A DNA stretch of 64,000 nucleotides. Origin: Paraburkholderia caribensis. GTDB lineage: Bacteria; Pseudomonadota; Gammaproteobacteria; Burkholderiales; Burkholderiaceae. Within the stretch, counting starts at the first letter, position 1. Each line of letters opens with the position of its first letter. Shown piece by piece: positions 14,885 to 23,690 of the stretch. The notes below the pieces were generated by a model, which was given only the letters and a program-made list of their open reading frames with translations, searched no databases and had not been told where the DNA came from. The stretch spans positions 2,046,001 to 2,110,000 of the forward strand of contig NZ_CP026102.1 of assembly GCF_002902945.1 (NCBI RefSeq), in the 5' to 3' direction. Position numbers and translations under genes: made by a program.

Positions 14885-16525
14885 ATGGCAGCCAAAGAAG
14901 TCGCTTTCAGCGATCACGCACGCTCGAAACTGGTGGAAGGCGTCAACCTGCTCGCCAATGCCGTCAAGGTGACGCTCGGCCCGAAAGGCCGCAATGTCGT
15001 GCTCGAACGGAGTTTCGGCAGTCCCATCGTCACCAAGGACGGCGTGTCCGTGGCAAAAGAAATCGAGCTTGCGGACAAGTTGCAGAACATCGGCGCGCAA
15101 CTCGTGAAGGAAGTCGCGTCGAAAACCAGCGATGCCGCAGGTGACGGCACGACGACGGCCACCGTGCTCGCGCAGGCCATCGTGCGCGAAGGCCAGAAGT
15201 ACGTGGCGGCAGGACTCAATCCGCTCGATCTGAAACGCGGCATCGACAAGGCGGTGATCGCCGCCGTCGAAGAACTCGCGAAGATCAGCAAGCCGACCAC
15301 CACCAGCAAGGAGATTGCACAGGTTGCGACCATCTCGGCAAACGGTGAAGAATCGATCGGTCAGCGCATTGCAGAAGCCATCGACCGCGTCGGCAAGGAA
15401 GGCGTGATCACCGTCGAAGACGGCAAGTCGCTGGCCGACGAACTCGACGTGGTCGAAGGCCTGCAATTCGATCGCGGCTATCTGTCGCCGTATTTCATCA
15501 ACAATCAGGACCGCCAGCTCGCCGTGCTCGAAGAGCCGTTCATCCTGCTGCACGACAAGAAGGTCTCGAACATCCGCGATCTGCTGCCCGTGCTCGAACA
15601 GGTGGCGAAGTCGGGACGCCCGCTGCTGATCATCGCAGAAGACGTGGAAGGCGAAGCGCTCGCGACGCTGGTCGTGAACAACATTCGCGGCATCCTGAAG
15701 ACAGTGGCCGTCAAGGCACCCGGCTTCGGCGACCGTCGCAAGGCACTGCTCGAAGACATCGCGATTCTGACGGGCGGCCAGGTGATCGCAGAAGAGACCG
15801 GCTTGACGCTCGAAAAAGCCACGCTCGCCGAACTGGGCCAGGCCAAGCGCATCGAGGTCGGCAAGGAGAACACCACGGTCATCGACGGCGCAGGTGAGAA
15901 AGTCAACATCGAGGCACGCGTGAAGCAGATTCGCGCGCAGATCGCCGAGGCAACGTCCGACTACGACCGCGAGAAGCTGCAGGAACGGGTGGCGAAGCTT
16001 GCGGGCGGCGTGGCCGTCATCAAGGTGGGCGGCGCGACCGAGATCGAAGTGAAAGAGAAGAAAGATCGCGTCGACGATGCGCTGCACGCTACGCGCGCGG
16101 CCGTCGAAGAAGGCATCGTGCCGGGCGGCGGCGTGGCGTTGATCCGCGTGAAGCAGGCGATCGCCGAGCTGAAGGGCGCGAATGCCGACCAGAATGCCGG
16201 CATCAACATCGTGCGCCGTGCGCTCGAAGAACCGCTGCGCCAGATCGTCGCGAATGCAGGCGAGGAAGCGAGCGTAATCGTCGCCAAGGTCGCGGAAGGT
16301 TCGGGCAACTACGGCTACAACGCGGCCACGGGTCAGTACGGCGATCTCGTCGAAACGGGTGTCGTCGATCCGACCAAGGTCACGCGTACCGCGCTGCAAA
16401 ATGCGGCATCCGTGGCCAGCCTGCTGCTGACGACGGACGCCACCGTGCATGAAGCGCCCAAGGACGCAGCGCCCGCTGCTGCGCCGGGCGGTCCGGGCGC
16501 GGGTGGTCCTGGCTTCGACTTCTGA
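14885..16525 (+). CDS. groEL: Chaperonin GroEL, paralog with non-GGM tail
   Basis: A 546-residue 60-kDa chaperonin. The nucleotide site (AAGDGTTTATVLAQAI) and the equatorial and apical landmarks (EGLQFDRGYLSPYF, later GGVAVIKVGGATE and GYNAATGQYGDLVE) are intact, so it should be functional. The C-terminus ends AAPGGPGAGGPGFDF instead of the GGM repeats of housekeeping GroEL. That suggests this is an accessory copy, as is usual in Burkholderiaceae with several groEL genes. Its neighbours are metabolic and regulatory, not chaperone genes. Confidence 0.93.
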   Translation: MAAKEVAFSDHARSKLVEGVNLLANAVKVTLGPKGRNVVLERSFGSPIVTKDGVSVAKEIELADKLQNIGAQLVKEVASKTSDAAGDGTTTATVLAQAIVREGQKYVAAGLNPLDLKRGIDKAVIAAVEELAKISKPTTTSKEIAQVATISANGEESIGQRIAEAIDRVGKEGVITVEDGKSLADELDVVEGLQFDRGYLSPYFINNQDRQLAVLEEPFILLHDKKVSNIRDLLPVLEQVAKSGRPLLIIAEDVEGEALATLVVNNIRGILKTVAVKAPGFGDRRKALLEDIAILTGGQVIAEETGLTLEKATLAELGQAKRIEVGKENTTVIDGAGEKVNIEARVKQIRAQIAEATSDYDREKLQERVAKLAGGVAVIKVGGATEIEVKEKKDRVDDALHATRAAVEEGIVPGGGVALIRVKQAIAELKGANADQNAGINIVRRALEEPLRQIVANAGEEASVIVAKVAEGSGNYGYNAATGQYGDLVETGVVDPTKVTRTALQNAASVASLLLTTDATVHEAPKDAAPAAAPGGPGAGGPGFDF

Positions 16526-16542
16526 CGCACGGTTGAGAGAGT

Positions 16543-16568
16543 GCGCTGACGCTGTGAAGCGTCAGCGC
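16543..16568 (+). terminator. Hairpin after groEL
   Basis: GCGCTGACGCT (16543-16553) pairs perfectly with AGCGTCAGCGC (16558-16568) around GTGA, 18 bases after the groEL stop. It is followed by CAAAAA, not by a T-run, so termination may be weak or factor-dependent; a long stable stem would also protect the mRNA 3' end. Confidence 0.6.
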
Positions 16569-16852
16569 CAAAAACGCCGCGCGTATCGTGATGGCGCCGT
16601 CTTGCAACACGAACAGGCCGCCATTGCTCTCCTTGTCCCTTCCGAGGTCGGAGATCACCGCCTTCACAGGCGCATGCGGCCGCGAGTTTCGCGATCGAGC
16701 CGTTGAATGCGCCACCGAAACGGGCGTTGCCCGTGACGCCGTGACAGCCGCCTGAATGTCCCGCGGGCCGCTGATCGCATGAACAGACCGTCGGCAGGTT
16801 CTCCGTCGCTTTGTTAAGCTCCTGATGGTGCGCTTTGCGATAAGGATAGGGA
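16569..16852. other. Intergenic stretch, possibly eroded coding sequence
   Basis: About 285 bases between groEL and the GST gene. Minus-strand frames around 16570-16760 have coding-like composition, but they need two frames to read through and match nothing I recognise. The right end carries the AGGATAGGGA ribosome binding site of the next gene. Confidence 0.35.
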
Positions 16853-17725
16853 ATGAACGATCAGTCTGAATTTGTGCCGCCAAAGGTGTGGAGCTGGGAC
16901 AAGCAAAACGGCGGGCGTTTCGCCAGTATCAATCGTCCGGTTTCAGGCGCTACGCATGAGAAAGCGCTGCCTGTCGGCAGACATCCCCTTCAACTGTATT
17001 CGCTCGGGACGCCAAATGGCGTGAAGGTCACCGTAATGCTGGAGGAGCTCCTCTCGGCAGGCCATGTCGGTGCCGAGTACGATGCATGGCTTATCAGAAT
17101 CGCTGACGGTGAGCAGTTTGGAAGCGGATTCGTCGAGGCAAATCCAAATTCCAAGATTCCTGCCCTCGTTGATCGCAGTGGCACCGAACCCGTGCGCGTC
17201 TTTGAGTCAGGCGCGATCCTCCTGTACCTCGCGGAGAAATTCGGCGCGTTTATTCCTCGCGACCCTTCACAACGTGCTGAATGCCTGTCCTGGTTGTTCT
17301 GGCAGATGGGCAGCGCCCCTTACGTCGGAGGCGGTTTTGGACATTTCTACGCCTACGCGCCGACCAAAATGGAATATCCAATCAACCGGTTCACAATGGA
17401 GACGAAACGCCAACTGGATGTACTGGACAAGCGACTTGCGGAGAATCGATTCCTCGCAGGCGATCAATACACGATTGCTGACATCGCCGTCTGGCCCTGG
17501 TACGGCGGGCTTGCGAAAGGATGGCTATACGATGCAGCTGAATTCCTGTCCGTGGATGAGTACAAGCACGTTCAGAGATGGGCAGACGAAATCTATCGAC
17601 GGCCTGCCGTCCAGCGCGGCCGTATGGTCAATCGCGTCTATGGCGACCCCGCGACGCAACTTCACGAGCGTCATGACGCAAGCGATTTCGAAGCACGCAC
17701 GGAAGACAAGCGAACAAGATCCTAG
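16853..17725 (+). CDS. yghU: YghU-type glutathione S-transferase / disulfide-bond oxidoreductase
   Basis: A 290-residue protein. The long N-terminal lead (PPKVWSWDKQNGGRFASIN) followed by a thioredoxin-fold domain (LYSLGTPNGVKVTVMLEEL, then NPNSKIPALVD and FESGAILLYLAEKFG) is characteristic of YghU, which binds two glutathiones and reduces disulfides. The helical C-domain has YTIADIAVWPWYGGL. Thr/Asn in TPNG takes the place of the usual Tyr/Ser/Cys of other GSTs. AGGATAGGGA precedes the start. The gene stands alone and converges with the SnoaL-like gene. Confidence 0.85.
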   Translation: MNDQSEFVPPKVWSWDKQNGGRFASINRPVSGATHEKALPVGRHPLQLYSLGTPNGVKVTVMLEELLSAGHVGAEYDAWLIRIADGEQFGSGFVEANPNSKIPALVDRSGTEPVRVFESGAILLYLAEKFGAFIPRDPSQRAECLSWLFWQMGSAPYVGGGFGHFYAYAPTKMEYPINRFTMETKRQLDVLDKRLAENRFLAGDQYTIADIAVWPWYGGLAKGWLYDAAEFLSVDEYKHVQRWADEIYRRPAVQRGRMVNRVYGDPATQLHERHDASDFEARTEDKRTRS

Positions 17726-17797
17726 GCCGGGCATCTGACAGAAGCGTTGTAGCAACGGTCCTCGCAAATCCAGGCGCGAATCCCGTCAAGCCGTGAG

Positions 17798-18196
17798 CTA
17801 CGCGTATTTGTCACCGACCGTGCTGCGAATCGGATGGGTATCGTAGACGATGACCATCCGCTCGATGAGCCCATCGTCGTCGAATTCGAAAACATCGACG
17901 CACTCGAAACGCACCGCGGTCCCATCTTTTAGCCCCCAGTCATAGACGAAGTATCCGGTCGCACGTCGGGCTCCCGTCGTGCTAACGCAGATGTCGATAG
18001 GCGTTATTCTGCTTTCTCCAGACGCTGCGCTGACCTTCGCAAAGAATGGCGCAGGGCGCATCCAGCCGAGAAACGGCGAGAAGATCTGGGCGTCCGGCGT
18101 GAACAACGCGCAGATCGCCGCGACATCGCCGCGCTCCAACTCGCCGAGATAGTTGCGAACCTGCCGCGTGTATAGTGCTTCCGACGATGAGTCCAT
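17798..18196 (-). CDS. SnoaL-like / NTF2-fold protein
   Basis: From the ATG at 18196 (GGAG seven bases upstream) the product has 132 residues. It has the cone-shaped SnoaL/NTF2 pattern: an N-terminal helix (YLGELERGDVAAICALFTPDAQIFSPF), then beta strands ending in FECVDVFEFDDDGLIERMVIVYD. Members are small isomerases, hydrolases or ligand-binding proteins; no catalytic assignment is possible. It is divergent from the LysR gene at 18278 with 81 bases between, so that regulator probably controls it. Confidence 0.7.
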   Translation of the reverse strand: MDSSSEALYTRQVRNYLGELERGDVAAICALFTPDAQIFSPFLGWMRPAPFFAKVSAASGESRITPIDICVSTTGARRATGYFVYDWGLKDGTAVRFECVDVFEFDDDGLIERMVIVYDTHPIRSTVGDKYA

Positions 18197-18277
18197 CTTC
18201 ATTCTCCGATCATTCGTTGACAACTCCGCGCGTTCGAGCGGACGCGCATCCGATGCAGGCACGATAGCGATGCACCG

Positions 18278-19219
18278 ATGACCGAACAATCGAAAAATCC
18301 GCAACCCGGGTATGCAACCCATGCATATCCATTAGCCGACCTCACGCGGGCGCTGCCGCCGCTGACAGCGTTCCAGTCATTCGTCGCCGCGGCGCAACTC
18401 GGGAGCATCAGCAAAGCCGCTGACCATCTGTGTCGAACGCAGGGCGCGGTGAGCCGGCAGATCCAGCAGCTGGAAGCGCACTACCGGTGTGCACTTTTCG
18501 TGCGCCACGCGTCGGGGCTGACGCTGACGGCGGAAGGAAGCCAACTGTTGACCGTGGCCGTAAGCGTACTCACGCAACTGGTTCAACACGCAGACATTCA
18601 CGCCAGCACAGCGTCTGTCGTCACCGTGCGGTTGCCGTCCACATTCGCAATTCGCTGGTTGCTCCCGCGGCTGGCAGACATCCATCACGCGTTGCCTGGA
18701 ACAGAACTGCGCATCTCCACATCCGCGGACGACACGCCGGATTTCACCACGCCTGACGTCGACGCCATCGTTGTTCGTGGAACCGGGCAGTGGGCGGGTA
18801 TGGACGCGGTTCCGTTGTTTGCCGAGCACCTCACACCGATGTGCACAAGCGAAATGGCCGCATCGCTTGGCTCGGCAGCCGACCTTGCAGATGTCACATT
18901 GCTCCATCCCGGGCGCGGCCACGAGGAGTGGCGATGCTGGCTGGACAGCGTCGGGGCACGGCACATCGACGCGGACCGTGGGCTCGTTTTCGATACCCTC
19001 GAATTGACGCTCACCGCTGCGGCGGAAGGGCATGGAGTTGCAATAGGCGATCCCCGGATGGCGAGGGACCGCCTGCGGGCAAAGACACTGGTGACGCCTT
19101 TTATCGACGTGGCGCAAAACGGCTTGTCGTACTTCGTCGTCTACCCCTCCCAACGAGCCGCACAGTCCAAGATTCGCGCCCTCGCTGACGTCCTGTTCCG
19201 GCTTGCGCAGGAAGCGTGA
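18278..19219 (+). CDS. LysR family transcriptional regulator (GcvA-like)
   Basis: A 313-residue LysR-type protein. A 24-residue lead precedes the winged HTH (LTAFQSFVAAAQLGSISKAA, then CRTQGAVSRQIQQLEAHY). The C-terminal effector domain has the usual VRLPSTFAIRWLLPRLADIH opening of the GcvA/AmpR branch. The likely target is the divergent SnoaL-like gene. The first residues (MTEQSKNPQPGYATHAYP) lie outside the conserved domain, so the start could be further in. Confidence 0.85.
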   Translation: MTEQSKNPQPGYATHAYPLADLTRALPPLTAFQSFVAAAQLGSISKAADHLCRTQGAVSRQIQQLEAHYRCALFVRHASGLTLTAEGSQLLTVAVSVLTQLVQHADIHASTASVVTVRLPSTFAIRWLLPRLADIHHALPGTELRISTSADDTPDFTTPDVDAIVVRGTGQWAGMDAVPLFAEHLTPMCTSEMAASLGSAADLADVTLLHPGRGHEEWRCWLDSVGARHIDADRGLVFDTLELTLTAAAEGHGVAIGDPRMARDRLRAKTLVTPFIDVAQNGLSYFVVYPSQRAAQSKIRALADVLFRLAQEA

Positions 19220-19383
19220 TTGTTATCGAGGAAAGCAGTCCTGTCGTGCGACGAGACCGTCGGCGGCACGCGACCGCCCCTGTTCCGCCGTTCTCGCAGC
19301 CGTCAAAGCCGTCCCGATAGTAGTTCTCCTGGAAACGACTCATCCCGAACCAGCGCGGGAACCAACGCACTCATTCAAACGAT

Positions 19384-19914
19384 CTATTTCGCGGGAGATC
19401 TGTTTCCGTCTGCCTTCTGACGACGTTGATTACCTTGCGACAGCCGCCACCGGACCGACTCGTCCGCGCCGGGACCTGCCTGGATCTCCAGATCCGCCGG
19501 GTTGGTCTGCTCCCCCGTCTCCTGATCGATAAAGCTCCACCGTACCTCGGCCCCTGTCTTTCGATTCACGAACTTCATCGGAGGCGCCGAGGCTCCGGAA
19601 ACTTCCAGACTGTCCCCAATCTGCGCGAGTACCGGCATCACGGGGGCGATCTGCCAGCCTTTGTGAGTCAGCAGATATTCGAATCGCTCGGGATTCGCCT
19701 GATAGCGCCTGCGCTCAACGAGGCCGTTGGCCTCCAGATGCTTGAGCCGGTCGCTGAGCGTTGCGTTGGTTATGCCGGACGACTGGCGGAACTCGTCGTA
19801 ACGGCTCAAGCCGCAGACCAGGTCGCGCAGTATCAGCAAGCCCCATCGGTCGCCTATCGCCGCCATAACACCGGCAATCGGGCACACCATTCCGTCAAAA
19901 CCCTTCGAGCGCAT
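19384..19914 (-). CDS. HxlR family transcriptional regulator
   Basis: A 176-residue regulator with the HxlR winged-helix domain at residues 10-105: CPIAGVMAAIGDRWGLLILR, FRQSSGITNATLSDRLKHLE and a wing at VERRRYQANPERFEYLLT. The early Cys in the CPI motif is the position that senses redox or electrophile stress in several HxlR/DUF24 proteins. An acidic and basic C-terminal extension of about 60 residues is specific to this subgroup. It faces the NmrA-like gene across a 39-bp palindrome and most likely represses it. Confidence 0.85.
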   Translation of the reverse strand: MRSKGFDGMVCPIAGVMAAIGDRWGLLILRDLVCGLSRYDEFRQSSGITNATLSDRLKHLEANGLVERRRYQANPERFEYLLTHKGWQIAPVMPVLAQIGDSLEVSGASAPPMKFVNRKTGAEVRWSFIDQETGEQTNPADLEIQAGPGADESVRWRLSQGNQRRQKADGNRSPAK

Positions 19915-20052
19915 GAGCCATTTCCCTGATTAGCCTCGGCAATCGTCGCCGGGGGTGAGTCTCATTATAAGAGCCACGCGGACATCGACGATACGTTTTC
20001 ACGCAAGTGGCCCGCCGCCTTCCCTGTTCAAGCGCCGAAAAGTTCTTGTCGT

Positions 20053-20091
20053 GTGGGTCACTAACTCTTATCATAAGAGTTAGTGACCCAC
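20053..20091 (+). promoter_or_regulatory. 39-bp perfect palindrome, likely HxlR operator
   Basis: GTGGGTCACTAACTCTTAT (20053-20071), one central C, then its exact reverse complement at 20073-20091. It is centred about 75 bases before the NmrA-like start in the divergent HxlR/NmrA gap. A related half-site (ATTATAAGAG, 19964-19973) sits close to the HxlR start. The arrangement suits a dimeric regulator acting on both promoters. Confidence 0.7.
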
Positions 20092-20146
20092 TTGCCGACC
20101 TCCGTCGTCGGTGGGCGTCCGCCGTATCGAACTCAAGGAAACCATC

Positions 20147-21241
20147 ATGCCTCCCCACGCCACTTCCAGAATCTTCGTCATCGGCGGTACAGGTGCGCAG
20201 GGTCTGCCTGTCATCAGCGCGCTCGTCGCGGACGGCAAGTATTCCGTTCGCGCCCTGAGCCGAGACCCCGATTCCCGGCGCGCCAGGGCGCTGCTCGCAC
20301 TCGGCAACGTATCGATCCTGAAAGGCACGTTTGCCGACGAAGCCGTTCTGCGGGCGGGCATGCGCGGTTGCGACGGTGCGTACGTCAACCTGGACGGGTT
20401 CAACACCGGCGAGAAAACGGAGATCTACTGGGCAATGCGTTGCTACGAAATCGCTCTGGAAGAAGGCATCAAATTCTTCGTCTACGGCAACCTCGACTAC
20501 GCGCTCAAAAAGGCTGGCAACGATTCCCGCTTTCGGACTGGCCATTACGACGGCAAAGGTCGCGTAGGCGAATGGATCCTGTTCCAGAACCAGACGAACC
20601 GGGACCGCATGGGCGCGGCCGTGTTCACCACCGGGCCGTACATGGAGATGGCGATTTCCGCGATGACGCCAATGACGCCGTTCGTCGAGGACGGTGTCGT
20701 CACCTGGCGCGTGCCGCTCGGCGACGGGGCGGTGCCACATGTCGCGCTGGAGGACTGCGGCTACTACGCGCGCTGGCTGTTCGATCATCCGGAGCGCGCG
20801 AACGGCATGGATCTCGAAGTCGCCATCGAGCACGTCGAGTACGCAAAGCTGGCCGATGCGTTCGAAAGGGTGACCGGGCATCCGGCGCGCTACATCGACA
20901 CGGATCTGGACACTTACTGGAACGGCCCGCTCAAGATGGCGGCGAACCTGCCCGCCGGATACAACGCGGACCCGAATGACAAGAGCACGATGAGTTTCCG
21001 CGACAACTTCACCGGGTTCTGGAACATCTGGAAGCACGGCGTGATCCGCCGCGACTACGCGCTACTCGACGAAATCCATCCGAACCGCATCCGGAGCGTC
21101 GAGCAATGGCTTCGACGCGAAGACGAGCGTGGCCGGCAGCAAGGCAAAGGGAGTCTCTGGGAGCGGGTGCAGCCCGACGTCCTGTTCAAGTCGGTGCCGC
21201 TCCTGAAGCTGTCCGAAGACGGCAGAAAAGGCGCGCTCTAG
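20147..21241 (+). CDS. NmrA-like NAD(P)-binding protein
   Basis: A 364-residue Rossmann protein. The nucleotide motif GGTGAQG sits at residues 13-19, followed by the NmrA-type SRDPDSRRARAL and a DEAVLRAGMRGCDGAYVNLDG segment. The family includes redox-sensing NmrA proteins and atypical SDRs without the usual Tyr-Lys pair; enzymatic or regulatory function cannot be decided. The start at 20147 has AAGGAAA upstream. It is the first gene of a cluster with a membrane protein and an exported hydrolase under likely HxlR control. Confidence 0.78.
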   Translation: MPPHATSRIFVIGGTGAQGLPVISALVADGKYSVRALSRDPDSRRARALLALGNVSILKGTFADEAVLRAGMRGCDGAYVNLDGFNTGEKTEIYWAMRCYEIALEEGIKFFVYGNLDYALKKAGNDSRFRTGHYDGKGRVGEWILFQNQTNRDRMGAAVFTTGPYMEMAISAMTPMTPFVEDGVVTWRVPLGDGAVPHVALEDCGYYARWLFDHPERANGMDLEVAIEHVEYAKLADAFERVTGHPARYIDTDLDTYWNGPLKMAANLPAGYNADPNDKSTMSFRDNFTGFWNIWKHGVIRRDYALLDEIHPNRIRSVEQWLRREDERGRQQGKGSLWERVQPDVLFKSVPLLKLSEDGRKGAL

Positions 21242-21311
21242 GTTCCCGCATCACGTCCCGCAGATATCAGGAAGTCGATCAAACAGTTAGTTAACCTAAT
21301 TGATACTGGAG

Positions 21312-21917
21312 ATGAATCAGATAGTTGAAATCCGGAAGAACGGCGGGACGGGCGTCCTGCTGGGTGTGCTGATCGTCTGGGGATTAGCCGTTGCCGCGGC
21401 GGCCGAAGCCGGCGCTTATCGAGCGATCTACCCGCTGGGGCTCGCGAGCCTCATTGCCCTCGGCATCGTGGCGCCAGTTGCCGTTTATTCGATGTCCCGG
21501 AGCTTTCGAGCATACATCGCGAACATCGGGCTAAGAACGCTGACGGCGTTTCATATCTGGCGGATCGCGGCCGCGCTGGTGTTCTTCTGGTACGGGGCGC
21601 ACGATCTCCTGCCGGAAGCCTTCGTCAGGAACGCGGGATGGGGGGATCTCATCGCGGGGTTGATGGCGCTCGGCGTCACGATGCTGCCGAAAACCCGCAA
21701 CCGGTATCTGATCTTCCACCTGTTCGGGTTCGCAGATTTCGTCGTGGCGGTCGGTACGGGATTGACCTACTTCCTGCTCAACGATCCCCGCATGTCCGGC
21801 ATCCAGACGCTGCCCATGGCATTGATCCCGTTCTACGGCGTCGGGATTTCAGGAGCGAGCCACATCATGGCGTTCGACCTGCTGCGCCGCCGCCCAGGCC
21901 TCTCGAACGTGGGGTGA
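21312..21917 (+). CDS. Multi-pass membrane protein of unknown function
   Basis: About 201 residues with six hydrophobic spans (near 14-33, 40-58, 82-97, 110-122, 137-155 and 165-190). Short charged loops separate them (a conserved-looking FHIWRIAAALVFFWYGAHDLLP in the middle). No known transporter motif is seen. The start could be the TTG at 21300 or the ATG at 21312; GGAG lies directly before the ATG, too close for an ideal site. It follows the NmrA-like gene by 70 bases in the same direction. Confidence 0.6.
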   Translation: MNQIVEIRKNGGTGVLLGVLIVWGLAVAAAAEAGAYRAIYPLGLASLIALGIVAPVAVYSMSRSFRAYIANIGLRTLTAFHIWRIAAALVFFWYGAHDLLPEAFVRNAGWGDLIAGLMALGVTMLPKTRNRYLIFHLFGFADFVVAVGTGLTYFLLNDPRMSGIQTLPMALIPFYGVGISGASHIMAFDLLRRRPGLSNVG

Positions 21918-21985
21918 AGTTTGCCGAAGCGCCGGCACTAGCGGCCCCCGTGCAAAACCGCTTATTCAATCAGAAGGAAATCAAC

Positions 21986-23194
21986 GTGAAATTTCGTCGT
22001 ACTTGTGCCGCAGCCAGCGTGCTGTTCGGCTTGCTGCTGTGCGGCTCATCGTTTGCAGCTAGCGCATTGGCGCAACCGGGCAGCCCGTCGGCCGCCTCCG
22101 CCGGTGAAGCGGCAGCGCCGTGGGACCAGCGCGCGAATCCAACGGCGGTTGAGGCCGATGCGTGGTTCGACAACTACCGGTTCCGGGACGGCGAGACGCT
22201 GCCCCGGTTGAGAATCCACTATGCAACGCTCGGCACGCCGCATCGCAACGACCAGGGTGCCGTCGACAACGCCGTTCTGGTCCTGCACTGGACCGGCGCA
22301 GACAGTCGAACGCTGCTGAGTCCGACTTACACAAAGGCACTCTTCGATCCAGGGCGTCCGCTCGACGCGAACCGCTACTACCTGATTTTTCCTGACAATG
22401 TGGGCCACGGCCAGTCGAGCAAACCGAGTGACGGGTTAAGGGCGAAATTTCCGAACTACGATTATGGTGACATCGTCGATCTCCAGCACAAGCTGGTGAC
22501 CGAGACCTTGGGCATCCGTCATCTTCATGCGATTCTCGGCATGTCGATGGGCGGCATGAACGCGTGGCAATGGGCGGAAACCTATCCCGACATGATGGAC
22601 GGCGTCATGCCCGTGGTCTCGCTACCGATCACGGTCTCGGGCCGCAATCTGTTGTGGCGGCGCATGGTGATCGACGCGATCCGCTCCGATCCTGAGTGGA
22701 AGAGCGGGGAGTACACGCAAACGCCCCGCGGCTGGATCGAAGGCTTCGGGGTGTTGCGAATGATGATCGACAGTGCGCCCGCGCTACAGCAGGAAATTCC
22801 AGACGGCGCGGCGGCGAACAAGTTTCTCGCGACCACCCGCTTTCAGGCGGAGCATGTCGACGCGAACGACATTCTTTATTCGCTCAAGTCATCGTTCAGC
22901 TACGATCCCGAGCCAGGACTTTCCAGGATCAAGGCCAAGCTGTTCGCCCTGAATTTCTCCGACGACGAATTCAACCCGGACACCCTGCGCGTTCTCGAAC
23001 GGGTCGTGCCGACGCTTCAGCATGGCCGGTACGTGGTGCAGCAGGGCACGCCGTCGTCGCCGGGGCATTTCACGATGACCCGTCCCGACCTTTGGGCGCA
23101 GCATGTAGGCGAATTCATGCAATGGCTGGGCGAGAGATCCTCACAGGCAAGCCATGGCGACGCCCGGGCGATTCCGGATTCAGCCGGATCATGA
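21986..23194 (+). CDS. Exported alpha/beta hydrolase (homoserine acetyltransferase-like)
   Basis: A GTG start at 21986, preceded by AAGGAAAT, gives 402 residues with a clear Sec signal (RRTCAAASVLFGLLLCGSSF, cleavage near ALAQ). The mature part follows the MetX-like fold: PRLRIHYATLGTPHRNDQGA, the oxyanion region YYLIFPDNVGHGQSS and the nucleophile elbow GMSMGG with S187. Being exported, it cannot be the cytoplasmic homoserine acetyltransferase and is probably a periplasmic esterase or hydrolase. It closes the NmrA/membrane protein cluster. Confidence 0.78.
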   Translation: MKFRRTCAAASVLFGLLLCGSSFAASALAQPGSPSAASAGEAAAPWDQRANPTAVEADAWFDNYRFRDGETLPRLRIHYATLGTPHRNDQGAVDNAVLVLHWTGADSRTLLSPTYTKALFDPGRPLDANRYYLIFPDNVGHGQSSKPSDGLRAKFPNYDYGDIVDLQHKLVTETLGIRHLHAILGMSMGGMNAWQWAETYPDMMDGVMPVVSLPITVSGRNLLWRRMVIDAIRSDPEWKSGEYTQTPRGWIEGFGVLRMMIDSAPALQQEIPDGAAANKFLATTRFQAEHVDANDILYSLKSSFSYDPEPGLSRIKAKLFALNFSDDEFNPDTLRVLERVVPTLQHGRYVVQQGTPSSPGHFTMTRPDLWAQHVGEFMQWLGERSSQASHGDARAIPDSAGS

Positions 23195-23329
23195 CGCGTT
23201 CTACAACGGATGGATCTGCGACGACCAAGTTTAAGATGAGACACAACCGAGCGATCCATTGAACGCTCGGCCAGTGGCACCTACTAGCCGAGCCAGGTCG
23301 GAGGGAGTATCGCACCGCACAGCTTGTTG

Positions 23330-23690
23330 CTCTTACCGGAAACACCAATCCAGCAACCGGTCCTGAGTGATGCGCACACGACGCGAAAGCCGACACACAG
23401 TTTGCCACCTGGGCGGCGGCGAACTGTCTGGCACGGCGTACGGTGACGCGGGCATATGAAGCGGGTGAGGCGTACCGAGAGGGCGTTGGCAACGCACGTG
23501 CACAGGTGCGCTGCCGTGTGAAGGTTGGGGACGCTGGGGGCCCGTGGGCAGACGTCAAGCGCTGACGGTGTGAGCCGCTTTCTTTTGCCTACTTTTCTTT
23601 GCGGCGGCAAAGAAAAGTAGGTGCCGCCCCGCACAGGGGCGACGCGTGAAGCCAGATAACGCATCGCGGATGCCAGCGAAAACACACCCA
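23330..23690 (+). repeat. Intergenic repeat element with hairpins
   Basis: The stretch is G-rich up to a pair of hairpins: 23588-23621 and GCCCC/GGGGC at 23626-23640. It then changes to a C/A-rich strand. At 23662-23683 it contains the 22-base core (TAACGCATCGCGGATGCC plus AGCG) found again at 51510-51531. From memory, similar sequence recurs in many Paraburkholderia intergenic regions and generates spurious Arg/Pro-rich proteins on the minus strand. No real gene is supported here; one plus-strand frame (ending at the TGA near 23564) reads protein-like but has no start. Confidence 0.6.
23588..23621 (+). terminator. 15-bp hairpin in the intergenic repeat
   Basis: CCTACTTTTCTTTGC (23588-23602) pairs perfectly with GCAAAGAAAAGTAGG (23607-23621) around GGCG. 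The palindrome can act in both directions. It could end transcription from the hydrolase gene side and marks the point where strand composition changes. Confidence 0.55.

Noticed and set aside
14879..16450. A 523-codon frame antisense to groEL
   Set aside because: It mirrors groEL codon by codon and has no ribosome binding site or family resemblance.
16560..16760. Coding-like minus-strand sequence after groEL
   Set aside because: Two different frames are needed to read through, no start is present and I recognise no family; kept only as a note in the intergenic entry.
19220..19383. Possible minus-strand fragment between LysR and HxlR genes
   Set aside because: Short frame with aromatic-rich start but no ribosome binding site and no recognisable homology.
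21300..21302. TTG as start of the membrane protein
   Set aside because: No ribosome binding site precedes it; the ATG at 21312 is kept although its GGAG is too close to be ideal.
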